A stretch of DNA of 64,000 nt, taken from NCBI GenBank assembly GCA_034509425.1, contig JAVTVJ010000452.1, positions 1,426,001 to 1,490,000 of the forward strand, in the 5' to 3' direction. Made by a program: the position numbers and the translations under genes. The notes below the pieces were generated by a model. That model made no database searches. It saw nothing but the letters and a program-made list of their open reading frames with translations, and was not told the DNA's origin. Position 1 is the stretch's first letter. Each line of letters starts with the position of its first letter. Below, in pieces: positions 38,695 to 49,900 of the stretch. The DNA is from Eopsaltria australis (lineage: Eukaryota > Chordata > Aves > Passeriformes > Petroicidae).

Positions 38695-38796
38695 TCAGGC
38701 ACATGGTGTAATTGTTGGGGTTGCTCTGTGCAGGATGGGAAGTTTGATAATCCTTGTGAATCCCTTCCAGCTAAGGATATTCTATGATTCTATGCT
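38695..38796 (+). mobile_element. CR1 LINE 3' end, plus strand
   Basis: It ends in ATTCTATGATTCTATG, two exact copies of the CR1 terminal octamer, preceded by CCTTGTGAATCCCTTCCAGC and a GGCACATGGTGTAATTGTTGGGG region that fits a CR1 subfamily 3' untranslated end. About 100 bp remain. It is the only CR1 piece here in plus orientation. Confidence 0.9.
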
Positions 38797-41700
38797 GAAA
38801 CTAGGCATATGGCTAGGAAATGGATTTTAGAGGCATAATATTCCTTTGGGTGTTCTATGTCTCCAAAGAAGCCCAAGGAACAGGTACTATTGCAAAGCAA
38901 AAACATGGGGGAGTTGCAAAGTTCTTTCTCTTTTCAGCAGAATATCCATGAAGCTCAGCAGGTACAACTGCCTTTAACTGGGGTGTAAGTCCCTGTAATG
39001 AGTTAGTGCTATAAAAATCCAGTCTTACATCACTGATAGCAGAAGGTACAATTCAGCTAGACTGATTATAGCTCAGAAAGCAAAGGCCAGACTCAGTCTG
39101 CTACAAGTCAGAGGGTTTACTGTCATCAAAATGAATAGATATTCAAAGAAAGTACTGGATAAAAAGCTGGTCATATGCCCCGTATAATGGAGCTTCCATG
39201 GCAGAGTATGCATATTTCTTTCAGGTACTTTTACACACAAACTGTTGATGCTCAGTTTTTCCTGCATAACTCCTTGGAAATGTCCCATGCTGTTTGATAA
39301 AACCCAGATGGTAACCAGATGGCTACATGTGACTCTTTGGAAATGCTGCTACAGATGGAGACTAAGAAACTGAAGCAAGTCTTACAAATACCTCCTTCTC
39401 TTTTCCATGACTTCCATTAATAGGGAGAGAAGATTACAATACTATATCCCCTCTGGTAAATAATGTCAGACGCTGTGGGCATTTGCAGGTCATTTTCCCA
39501 TTTTAGGAAAAGCAAAAAAAAAAAGACTGACCCAGACTCTAGGCACTTTCCAGCGATGACTTGTTTACTTACTTGGTCTGTCCTGCTTTGCCAAACTTGG
39601 GACAGTTTTAAAGTTGAAGTTATTATGAAAATCTATAAATATTACACTATCTTCAAGAATACAGCAAAATCTGCTCTAGCTACTTCCTTTCTAAGAGTTC
39701 TCCCTTAGACCAATTTAGCAGCCACCCCTCTGTTTCCTAAAGAGAGATGCACACTCTCACATCACTAACAGATGACATACAGCCCATACTCTAAATCACC
39801 ATACTCTTTTCTAAACATAATAGAAAACTTTCTTATTATACAGATTTAACATAACCTGTAATACCAGACATCTTTCTCCATCTCTCACACATAGTTCTAG
39901 TTTGCTGCCAGTGAAAATATGCTGATGTGAAGATTTAAAGATACAAATGGGGCATAGAGTATTTAAGCATTGTTAGTCTAATATTGCTACACTGTCAGGG
40001 AGAGTTAGGATATCCCAGTTTCTACCTTCATGGAAAACAGAAAATCTTTTGCAAGAATTTATTTTGCAAAGTTCTTCATAGGGATTTATTTGGCTCCAGA
40101 TGGATTGTGTCTGTTCACCCTATTAATATTTCCTAATGTTGGTCAATGATTTACTGTAAACTTTCTGGTTTACCCTTGTTTTACCCCTTCTGTTTTACCC
40201 TAGTACAATCATCCCTTCTGTGTGATAAAGCACAATCACATAATGATATCTGACAAGAACATTTCAATGTATCTGAGTTCATGGTACCAAAGCTTCTTGG
40301 CATCAAACTCTATATAATAGATGAGTAATAAATGAAGTAACTTTCATTTCTATAGGCAAAGCACACACTATATTGGTTTGTAGCTAAGCACATCAGATAT
40401 TTATTAGGGATAAAACAATTAGATGATGCACGTGCATTGGTAGGAAAGTGTACATGCATAACTCATAAGACAGAGAAGAAAAGGGATAGGAGAGATACAT
40501 CTGTGGTGGGGAATACATTTAAAAGCAGGAAAGTATTACCACTCAGAAAAAGAACCAAGATGTTATTTTAAAATGTCATAGTTATCATTTTGATGGTAAA
40601 AGCTGCTCATCCCAGTTACGTTCACTGCAGCTGAAAAATTTGTTAGGGATTCACCAGAATCTAGTTTATGCTAATATTTTTCTGATTTGGTATTTTGAAC
40701 TGGTAATGAACTTCTGCCATTATTTCACCATTATTCTGTTTTTAATAACATAAATTTTAATGATTGTTTACCTCTTCTTGAATATTTACTCTCTGAGTGT
40801 TCTTCATTGCCCACTATCCTGTGCTTCAAACTGTCCAGTCTTATTGAACAGAATGCAATAGAATGAAGAATGGGGAAGAGCCAGTGGTGCTCTGGAAAGT
40901 CTCCACTGAAGCATTTGTTTTATGTTTTTATGCTGCCATCTTTAGTACAAGTATTAAAACTACACTTATTATGCATCCAAGCAATCAGGCATTTGCTTTC
41001 ATCCTTTAGCACATCATATTGCATGCTTGAATGTGGGTTTCAAATACAGCCAAATTAAATAAACTGTGCACTTTATACACAGGGATGTAAGTAAGTGGAG
41101 ATAACCAGGTCATCTGTGATGACTGTTCAATACCATCAAAACATTGTGTTGAACAAACAGAAACTGGTACCAGACATTAAGATGCTTATTTGCCATGTTT
41201 GTTTACATCAAAATCCAGGAAATACAACATTTAAGCATTATTTGTTTTCTTTTTCAACATGAAGATATTTTTGTAGGTCTCTGAACTCCAGGACCATAGT
41301 GAGAAAATATTGGATGGTAAGTACTGAACATTCATACCCCCTTATTTTCATATTCTCACATTATACATAACACTCTGTTCTGGTCTTTTTCTGTCACTTT
41401 CTTTAAGAATTAAGGATTCATCCCACAATATCTAGTTTCCATTTTCCAAATTGGCTCATGATTTTGAGAGTAACATGACCTGATTCTCAGGAAGTTTTTA
41501 GCTACTTGCTCTGCCCTTATGCTACCTTAAGGACAGCCAGACTGCTGGCTGAGGAGGCTGAGTTGCCGTGGCTTAATTAATTTCTGCTTATCACTTGAAT
41601 CTTGCTTGAAAGGGCCCATTGAAATAGTTGATCCTGTGTTTACAAGGATTCATTCAGTGTAGCATGATAATGGCAGTTCATTAATAGATATATATAAGCA

Positions 41701-42986
41701 TAAAGGCTTACAGTTCTTATTTCGCAAGGCCCTAGCTGATGATGTATCACCTGACATACATGAATCAAGATCTTCAGAGATTTCCAGCTATAAAATGGGA
41801 ATAAGGCCTGTATTCTCTGTGGTTATAGTGGTTTAATAAAGCTTTTTGCTCTTCAAGAAGCAGTATTCATAAACAGACAATCCCTTTCAGGAAAAGACAA
41901 AGCCCAAACAGCGTAGGTATATTAAAGGAAAGGCTTGTGTACAAGGAAAAGTCATATTTTAAGACTGAAAAGATTAAAAGATTTCACCTGGCAAGTTCCC
42001 CATTTTTTTTCAGTCAAAATAATGACAGTTTTTAGAGAATGACTGTAATTTTTGTGGTCATTCTGACTTTGTAATAGAAAATAGATGAAAAGGTATATTT
42101 TCTTATCAGTCCTTCTTTGCTTAAGTGATACACAGAACACAAGTTATATTCCTGTCTGCCTATTTTACTTGTGATTGTGCTTAAGGCAGGCACAAAATTT
42201 TGATTAGACTTTACACATATAATCAGACAACACTTGACTGAATGGGCAGAACAGACAGATAGGTTATATCATTATATCCTTATCCTTGTATATCCTTATC
42301 ATCAAAAAGAAAAGAGGAATAGAAAAATAATTTGATTATGGGTACATTAGGGACCATTGAATAAGTTTCCCAGAAGAAGATAACAGGCATTGTCCTAAAA
42401 ACATGTGGTGTCACATTCACAGTGATGGGTCAGATTTAGGCACATTTCATTGTATCTCCAAGTCTGTGGCACACCTTCAAATATTCTTGTCATTAATCCT
42501 TTAATTTCAAAACTACCTATCTTTTTTTCATTTGTCTTCTTTTTTTTTTTTTTCTGCTAAAAGTTTACTTGAAAGTAATCCAGTTTTCTCAATTGCCTGT
42601 ATTTGAGAGTCCAAAGAAGAATAAGATAAAGATGCTTAGAAATGGAATGTGAAGGAAGTGGTACAGTTAAATCAAAGGAAGAGAAACCAAATGCATCAAA
42701 TGAAGACTATCAAAATAGTCTTCCACTGTGTAAAACAGCTTTCAGTAGAGAAGATGATAATAAAAGTAAGAATATAATTTTTATTCTACTGGCATAACTG
42801 CCTAATTAAGATGATAAAGCACAAGAGTCCAAAAATGCTATGAAATCTCCAGTATCTGGATAAAAGAATCCCTCTTAACCCTTTCTTTTACATAATTCTG
42901 TGATGTCTAGCTGAGGACACACTGAACTCTCAGTAATTTTCAGACCATTTCATTTACTATTCAGCAATTTAAATTTGGACAAAATG
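38797..42986. other. Unassigned sequence
   Basis: No recognised repeat or gene. Small items are a threefold imperfect GTTTTACCC repeat near 40168-40202, a TATCCTTATC direct repeat near 42274-42300 and a T14 run at 42540-42553. Open frames are at most 91 codons. Confidence 0.5.
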
Positions 42987-43504
42987 ATAAGTTGTCTGCA
43001 TATAAATGCATTTCATTTGCATGGCAGGTTTTGGCCATGGGAGGCTATCGTGTGAGGAGCTGCTGGAAGCAGCTGCTGCTGGAAGCTTCCCACATCTCCA
43101 ACAGAGCCAATGGCAACTGGCTCCAGGACAGATTCCCTGATGGACAAGGCCCAGACCTTCAGTGCCTCAGGGATAACAGAGGTAAGAGAGGGAAAAAGCC
43201 CACCTGCTCAACTACAGCTGGAGAGAGGACTGTGACAATATGTGAGACAAACTGCCCTGCAAACACCAAGGTCAGTGTGGAAGGAGGGGGAGAAGGTGCC
43301 CCAGGCACCAGAGCTGAGATTCCCCTGTAGCCAGAGGTGCAGGCCATGGTGAGGCAGCTGTGACTCAGGGAGGTCCAGGGGGGAGCAGAGATCCACCTGC
43401 AGCCCGTGAAGAGCTCCACACCCGAGCAGCTGGATGACCAAAGGAGTCTGTGACCCCCAAGAAAACTTGCGACCAAGTAGGCTCCTGTCAACATCTCTGG
43501 ACCA

Positions 43505-43700
43505 ATGGAGAGAGGAGCCCACGCTGGAGCAGGTTTGCCGGCAGGATTTGTGATCCCATGGGGGCTCACGCTGGAGCAATCTGCTCCTGAAGGACTGCGC
43601 CTTGTGGAAGGGACCCTCACTGGAGCAGTTCAGGAAAAACAGCAGCCCATGGGAAGGACTCACGTTGGAGGAGATCAAGGAGGTGTCTCACCCTGGAGGA
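43505..43700 (+). repeat. Internal diverged repeats of the ERVL-type LTR, copy B
   Basis: Five related boxes (CCCACGCTGGAGCAGG, CTCACGCTGGAGCAAT, CTCACTGGAGCAGTTC, CTCACGTTGGAGGAG, CTCACCCTGGAGGAGG) occur at roughly 45-50-bp spacing, the last interval shorter. They match the subrepeats in copy A and look like a minisatellite that grew within the ancestral LTR. Confidence 0.8.
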
Positions 43701-43922
43701 GGAAAAGAAGGTGAAGAGTCCTCTCCCAGAGGAGGAAGGAGCAGCAGACACAACGTGTGATGAGTTGACCACAGTTCACATTCCCTTGTCCCCCTGTGCT
43801 GCTGCAGGGGATGAGACAGAGAGCTCAGGAATAAAATTAAACCTGGGAAGAAGGGAGGGGTGGAGAGAAAGTGTTCTATGGTTTGGTTTTATATCTTATT
43901 ATCCTATTCTGATTTGATTGGT

Positions 43923-43928
43923 AATAAA
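43923..43928 (+). promoter_or_regulatory. LTR polyadenylation signal AATAAA
   Basis: AATAAA in the context TTGGTAATAAATTAATTTTCTCC, followed by a GTCTGTTTTGCC T/G-rich element about 15-20 bp later, the arrangement of a working 3' processing site. It sets the plus orientation of the LTR. Confidence 0.75.
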
Positions 43929-44108
43929 TTAATTTTCTCCAAGTCTGTTTTGCCAGTGATGGTAATTGATGAGTGATCTCTTCCTGCTCTAACCTCAACC
44001 CATAAACCTTCTGCTATATTTTCTCTTCCCTGCTAGCTAAGGAGGCAAGTGACAGAGCAGCTTTGATGAACACCTGGCAACCAGCAAGGGTCAACCCTTA
44101 GCAATAAG

Positions 44109-46140
44109 GAAACTTGGAATGAAGGGAGGAGGTGCAATTCAAGAAGAAGCTTAGAGATGTACATTTAAGCAATCTGTATATCTGTTTTCAGCCAGTGCTG
44201 CAGATTCAAACCAGAACATTATGGTCAAATTAGTGAAACTTCAGGAGGAGTGCGTAATCTATACAGAAAATGGTGGCAATTTCCCCTCTGCTGAGAGTTG
44301 CTACAAACAGAATCCAGTTAACCTCCAAGAAAACTGCCAGTCTGTGTAGGACCAAGTCAAGTCCTAGACTTCTACTTACATATCTTGACTCCTAAGTGAC
44401 CCAACAAAGCTGCTGCATACATTCCTTTGTAGTGTTTTTCCCCTGTGGAAAGACAGAGGTTTGGAAGTTTTGGAAAGGGAAGTCACATTAACACATGCTG
44501 TCTGAAATGTTCTGAATGACTTTGCTCAGTACTATACATTTCCGAGAGTAAAAAAGCAGTCTCACAGGTTACCAACAAAAAGGAAAATGGAGCTAACAAA
44601 ACCCAAACACTAAGCAGCATCCAAATCCTCTTCAAACAGAGGGAGCAAGGGAATAATTCTCTACAGGGCACCAGTGGGTAGACTTCCATAGAAAAAAACG
44701 TAGACAAATATTCAAACCATAATTCCCTGCAGGAAGTAATGGAAAGGTCAATAGTGAAAATGCAGGTTGTCATGCCTTGAGACTGCTTTATCTACTCTTT
44801 ATTTATATGCTCTTAATTTTCATTTTTGGTGTGGAAAACTGATATAGATAATGGGGACGTGAGAAAGAACAATAATTTAAAAAAGCACCTGTCTAATTAG
44901 ACTATGTGCAGCCCAAATATTAAGTTTTATGTGAAATTAGTTTAATTACAAGTAGTTACATTTCTTTACAAATATGAGAAATAAGCTCACTGGTGTTTTT
45001 GATCAAAGAGCAATGGTTGTGGAATCTGACATAGGAGAGGAGCTCTTAAACACAAATGCTTTCTTAAGGTAAAGTCTCATCTGACGTTTAAGAGACATTT
45101 GATTCCTGGAACACTCAGTAACACTGTTCCCATTTTGAAAGGGATGCAGGGCTCACCATCCTGCTGTGCTGTGGCGCAGAGACACTTGATGGTGCTGTTG
45201 CACAGCAAGAAGCAGCAGCCCTGGGGAAGCTGCTCCAGCTCATGCTCTGCAGCCAGTGCACCAGCGTGACTGTAGCAAGTCCCAGGACTCGCTCACCCCA
45301 TGGTTAATGCTGCCGTCTAACTAATATGTTGACCAAGTCATATGCTACAGACCCTGTTGGAGCAAGGGACAGTTTAGGCTTAGCTTGAAAGTATTTAAAC
45401 AAATCCATTACCATGAGTGTAACCCCAGGCAGTTGGATATGGCTTCAAATTCGGGCAACTGCCTGGGGCCTGAGTGTTTCAGATATCATAGTGCACTGGT
45501 AATTGATGCTGAAGAATGTGCAGTTCCTGGGAGCTGCAGGTCATGTAAAGTCTTGCTGCAAATTGCCTCATCTCTGTGTCTACTCTGCCAGACAACAAGA
45601 TCCATAATTTTTCTAAGTCATTGAAACCCTCCTACGTTGTTTTCACATTGGGTGGTTAAAACAGGTGAGCAAAGGTTTAAAGCAGAACACACAGGTACCC
45701 AACCAGCCAGTTGTGGTGTTTTGGACGATGTCTATTAGATGTTCTTGTGCTGCAGTCCTAGTCTGCACATGCACAGAGGTCAGACACAGGTCTCTGAACG
45801 TTTTTGGATACCCTGTCTTCTGATCTCCATTTCCTCCTAGAGGGTCTAATGCTAGATCTTGTCTGCTTCTGCTGGCCATGCTGAGTGTAGCTTCACCATT
45901 GGTTTAAACCAATCTAGGTGCAGGCTGCTGCCAAAATGGAACATTCTACCCTTGCTCTTTGTTGTGCACTTGAGTGCAAGCTGACAAGGAAAATGGCATT
46001 CATTAACCACACTGAGTTGGTGAACTGTAGTTCAGTAGTGTAATAAAAAAGGCTACTTGGTTCTGGTGCATACCAAAGCATTTTGTATTCTCATAGAGGA
46101 CTTTTCTGTTCATACTTTTTTCAGATGAGATGGCCTGAGA
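44109..46140. other. Unassigned sequence, one GC-richer patch
   Basis: No repeat family or gene recognised. Around 45.13-45.31 kb the sequence is GC-richer with many CTG/CAGC words, but it has no supporting open frame on either strand and I cannot class it. A perfect 16-bp palindrome lies at 45898 (separate entry). The longest open frame is 96 codons. Confidence 0.5.
45898..45913. repeat. Perfect 16-bp palindrome with two CCAAT boxes
   Basis: ATTGGTTTAAACCAAT is its own reverse complement. It contains CCAAT on both strands in inverted arrangement, the core recognised by NF-Y, which is known from established work. No promoter or transcript is evident nearby, so function is not claimed. Confidence 0.9.
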
Positions 46141-46337
46141 AATCACAGAATCATAGAATGGTTTGGGTTGAAAGGGACCATAAAGATCATCTAGGTCCTA
46201 CAACCCTGCCAAGGGCAGGGACACTTTTCATTAAACCATGTTGCTCAAAGCCCCATCCCACCTAGTCATGACCTGTTCTAGGGATAGGACATCAACAATT
46301 TCTCTGGGACATCTGTTCCAGTTCCTTCCTGTTCTCA

Positions 46338-46953
46338 TGTGGGGGTGGTCGTGATGCCCTTCCCCATCCAAAAGCCCTGGGGAATGGTTGAGCCCTAATG
46401 AGAACACCCCTGGGGTGGAGTTCCCCAGTGGAAGAGCCCAAAGAGAGGTTGGGCCAAGAAGGGGCTGGACGCCCTGGCCTGATAGGGCTGACCACCTGCC
46501 CATCACCTGTTCCCCCCTGCCAGGTTCTAGAAGATTCATTTACACTTGGTTGATCATTTGTTTACGTTCATGTCTATTACCCTTCCTCCTCTTCTCTGTT
46601 ATCCCTGTTGGCCCTTACCCCTTTGTCCCTCCCTCGTCCCTCCTCTGAGCCACTCGGGGATTGGTTGTTGGTTTCACAATAAAAGCTGAGGTCCCGAGTG
46701 CTCGGGGTCTTTCTCCACCTCAGGTGCCCAGGTGCAACTGACCTCGTGTCGTTGTGTCTATTATCCCCGCGGGAAAGATCCCTCCTAGCAGCTACCCAGC
46801 AAGAAGATACCTTGTCCCCAGTCAGGGTTCGGAATCCCTCAAAGCAAGGGAGACTGTTCCTGGCGTACAGGGGACCTGCGTGAGGCAGTGGACCCTGTGT
46901 TGCTCACGCCGAGGGTCTGCACCCACCAGACCACTGGGCAGGCAGACGCGACA
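46338..46953 (+). mobile_element. Solo class II (ERVK-like) LTR inserted in a CR1
   Basis: The 616-bp element starts TGTGGGGGTGG, ends GCAGACGCGACA, and is flanked by the perfect 6-bp TSD TTCTCA (46332-46337, 46954-46959). AATAAA at 46678-46683 sets plus orientation. It shares the block order of the LTR at 25.05 kb but differs in many positions, so it is a different subfamily or an older split. No internal retroviral genes remain. Frames of 60-106 codons inside it are composition artefacts. CpG is frequent in the last 200 bp. Confidence 0.95.
46678..46683 (+). promoter_or_regulatory. LTR polyadenylation signal AATAAA
   Basis: ACAATAAAAGCTG stands about 340 bp from the LTR start, the same position as in the LTR at 25.05 kb, and is followed by GTGCTCGGGGTCTTT as a possible downstream G/T element. 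Confidence 0.75.
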
Positions 46954-49900
46954 TTCTCACAATGGAGAATTTTTTCCTCATATCCAATCTAAATCTATCT
47001 TATTTCAGTTTAAAGCCATTGGTCAGAGGACATCTCAAGTTACAGTGTTGGGGGGCATGGAAATATTTCAGTGAATATCTTTCCAGATTAAACTGTCATG
47101 GGCATGTGTTAAGAGTGAGGCATTTGGCCGTCAGGCAGGGACAGGAGCTGATGCTTGGCAGGGAGTCTCCACAGGTATTTGACTCTGGTCCTGTGCTCAA
47201 TATTAAGTACCATTCTATCAGCACCCAAGTCAGCCAATACATTTTAACTGCAGGCAATGTGTTTGTGACTTCACTGGAGCACCTTATAGAGTATATGCTC
47301 TCACTCTCTCTGTTGAAGAAATGTGGTGAGCATTAGGTATAGGAAGTCATATATGACAGGAAGAACATGAGTCTCAAGTTCTACAAGAGAGCTGGCATCT
47401 TATTTGTAGAGACCAGAAATAGAGACTATTAATATAATAGCACATTGCTAAAGGTACTATTTACAATCAAAATGTGCTGTCAAGCTCTTTGCAACGCGTA
47501 CTTAGCACTCTGCCTACCACCAGTTTCTTGGTTCTGCAATTGTAGCAAGGGAAAACATTACAATGACTGCTAGATACTGCATCTAAAGGCATTGGAGAGT
47601 TGAGTTTACATGGACTCTGGATTAGTTCATTGGTCAGTGCTGTCTGAGGGCAGATTGAATTCAAGGTATTTTACTTATACTGTAAGCATAATTAGAAATT
47701 AAACAGGAAAGCAACCATCCAAATATGAAGCTTTGTCAACATCCCCATCCAATGCATATTAGACAGGACTGTAGAAGTAGAAATCAGTTTCATGCCTGTG
47801 AAGTTACTCTTAACTGGCATAAATCATAATATTTCAGTGCTAATCTAGGCACTGAATGATTTTTGATTTTAAAAACATTATTTATATTTCCTTTCTTTAA
47901 GGATCACTAATCAAGATTTGGAAAGAACATTTATGAATGTTTGCAGAGTATCTGCATTCACCAACAATTTTCAATATGCTCAAGCGTTTATGACAAAACA
48001 ACTCACATGAACTATGTTTCTTGGCAATCAGAACGAACTACAAGGTAAATTGTGAAAATTATGTTTATGGCTTGAGAGTACAGCAATAGAGCTTTTGACC
48101 AATCATATATGAACTGGCTGCTATATTGATTTGTTTCAGTCACATTGGTCATTGCAAAAACTAGATTAGGAGTCTGACCCCATAAAACCCTCCATATTTT
48201 CCAAATGTTTTAATGTCCTCAAATGAAAATACTTTTTCTTCAGATTAATTAGTGAATTGTCAGTGAAAAAATGGAAGTATTCCAATTTTGGTTAGCAACT
48301 TCACAAGTCGTCATTAGTATGTAAATGACTATGAGCAAAAAGGTACCTAGTTTACTTTACCAGCTGTTCAGTTGCTAGCATGTTCCCCCTAAACAGAGCT
48401 CTAGGCCTGAGCAGGTCTGAATACCTTCTTCTGCATTTAATATCCAATTGATAGTAAGGCCTGGACTATGGTTGCCAGACTAAGGATTAATCCAGATAAA
48501 AGTGAAGTAATGTGAGATTGTGACAATATAATGGAAAATCTGGACAGAATTTCTATGATTATATGATATAGCAGTACATTATTTTATTTGAAGTCTAGGT
48601 GGACACTTGGTCATTCTTAGATGGCTTTAAATAACAAAATTTCCTCTAAAGACCCCTTTCTTACTTTGTGGCTACTTTTGGAGTACATTGTGTTCCATAC
48701 CTAAGAAATATTGTGGGCTGTTTAGTCAGAAAGTCTGTGATTTACTAAACTGGATCCTTTGTTTGAGGGCACATTTAGATTACTTTAAATATTTTTCCAT
48801 ACCAAAAGCTGCAATTGTGAGGTAGAGCTAACACCAGATTTGTTTGCAGGTCAGACTTTTAACCTCTTTCTGCCCTAGCCCAACACAGAGTTTATACGCC
48901 CCATCAGTTTTAATCTGCAATTCCTACAGCGGCGTGTGTTGTATAGTAGGCCTGTATTGTAAAACACAACTCTTGTGAATGGTATGGTTTACACTTTCAA
49001 TCTTAAACTGCAGCCAGTTAAATTTTCACACATTGTCAAAAGAAGCCTCCACAATGGAAATAAATTCGCAGCAGCAGCACCCTATATAGACACTATTGCC
49101 TTTGCTGCTTTAAGCACAAATAAACTTCCATGGTAGACACTTTAATTTACTGGAGTCCAATATCTAATTCTAGCGGCAGCCACTAGGAGATATTTCAAGG
49201 CATCAAGAATCCCTTAGTCTGTGTGAATTACTGCAGAGAAAGAAAGTAAACTTGCAGTCCAAATTCTTTTAGAGACTTTCCCTCAGAGAATGCTTTATTG
49301 TCCAGAGGACAGTCAGGGAATCAAACAATCAAACTGAAAACCACAGAGCACCCAAGGGAGGCAGAAAGGGAGCACACTCCTTCTAACCCCGCTTCACTTT
49401 TCTTTTATCTATCCCCCAGCTATTAGGACAGACCACTGGGTCCTAGTAATCCTCTACTAATTGAATGCTGTTATCCACTATGTTGCCCAGAGAGGAAGTT
49501 TCTTTTCAATTGTAAAGATTTTTTACAGTAATAAACTTTTTCAGCTTTTCTATTATTCCATTATCTGATTTTGATAAAAATATTTTCTTAATTTTAATCT
49601 AATGAGCATAAAATTCTCATTTTCCCCAATTTGCTTTCTTTCTGTTCACATCATTAAATACATTTTTCAGGCTTGACTTGATCCCACCTGACACTCTTCC
49701 TACCTTTCCTTTAAACCACTTCCTAGGGCTTTGCAATGAAAACAGAAAATATGTAATGGATAATAAACCCCCTTTGATCAGTTACATAAATGCTGAGTTT
49801 TACAACTTGTGAGGAAAGGGTTACATGCACTGCAAAGTATTTGCAGCATCAATGACATTGGTGATTTTGCAGATTGCTGGGAAAATAACTACAGCAAACT

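Larger units (their letters stand above)
42992..44103 (+). mobile_element. ERVL-type LTR, copy B, about 1.1 kb
   Basis: Same family and orientation as 13326-15026. Shared blocks are TTTGCATGGC (43015), CCAGGCACCAGAGCTGAGATTC (43299), ATCCACCTGCAGCC, the CTGGAGCAG subrepeats, CTGTGCTGCTG, AATAAA (43923-43928), TCTGTTTTGCC, GATGAGTGATCTC and ACCTGGCAACCAGCAAGGGTCAACCC. Length agrees with copy A once its nested insertion is removed. ATAAG at 42987-42991 and again at 44104-44108 may be a 5-bp TSD, as ERVL elements make, but the left end would then start TTG rather than TG, so the boundary is tentative. Open frames inside are not genes. Confidence 0.88.
46141..47030 (-). mobile_element. CR1 LINE 3' fragment split by an LTR insertion
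   Basis: The left part (46141-46337) starts with CACAGAATCATAGAATGG, the reversed terminal octamers, then GGTTTGGGTTGAAAGGGACC, AAAGATCATCTAGGTCC and the CAGGGACACTTTTCATTAAACC region. The CR1 sequence resumes at about 46960 with CAATGGAGAATTTTTTCCTC, ATATCCAATCTAAATCTATC and CAGTTTAAAGCCATT. The two pieces join in frame of the family alignment once the LTR and one TSD copy are removed, giving about 270 bp of 5'-truncated CR1. This part of the element matches the canonical chicken repeat closely. Confidence 0.95.

Noticed and set aside
43159..43678. Minus-strand 153- and 156-codon frames as genes
   Set aside because: They are in the second copy of the same LTR. They are reported only as a shared antisense-frame curiosity.
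46820..46840. GGGTTCGGAATCCC as a tRNA T-arm or primer-binding site
   Set aside because: It is inside the LTR, more than 100 bp from its end, with no acceptor, D or anticodon arm around it.
46962..47336. 124-codon plus-strand frame as a gene
   Set aside because: Its first part is antisense CR1 sequence and the rest has no recognisable feature.
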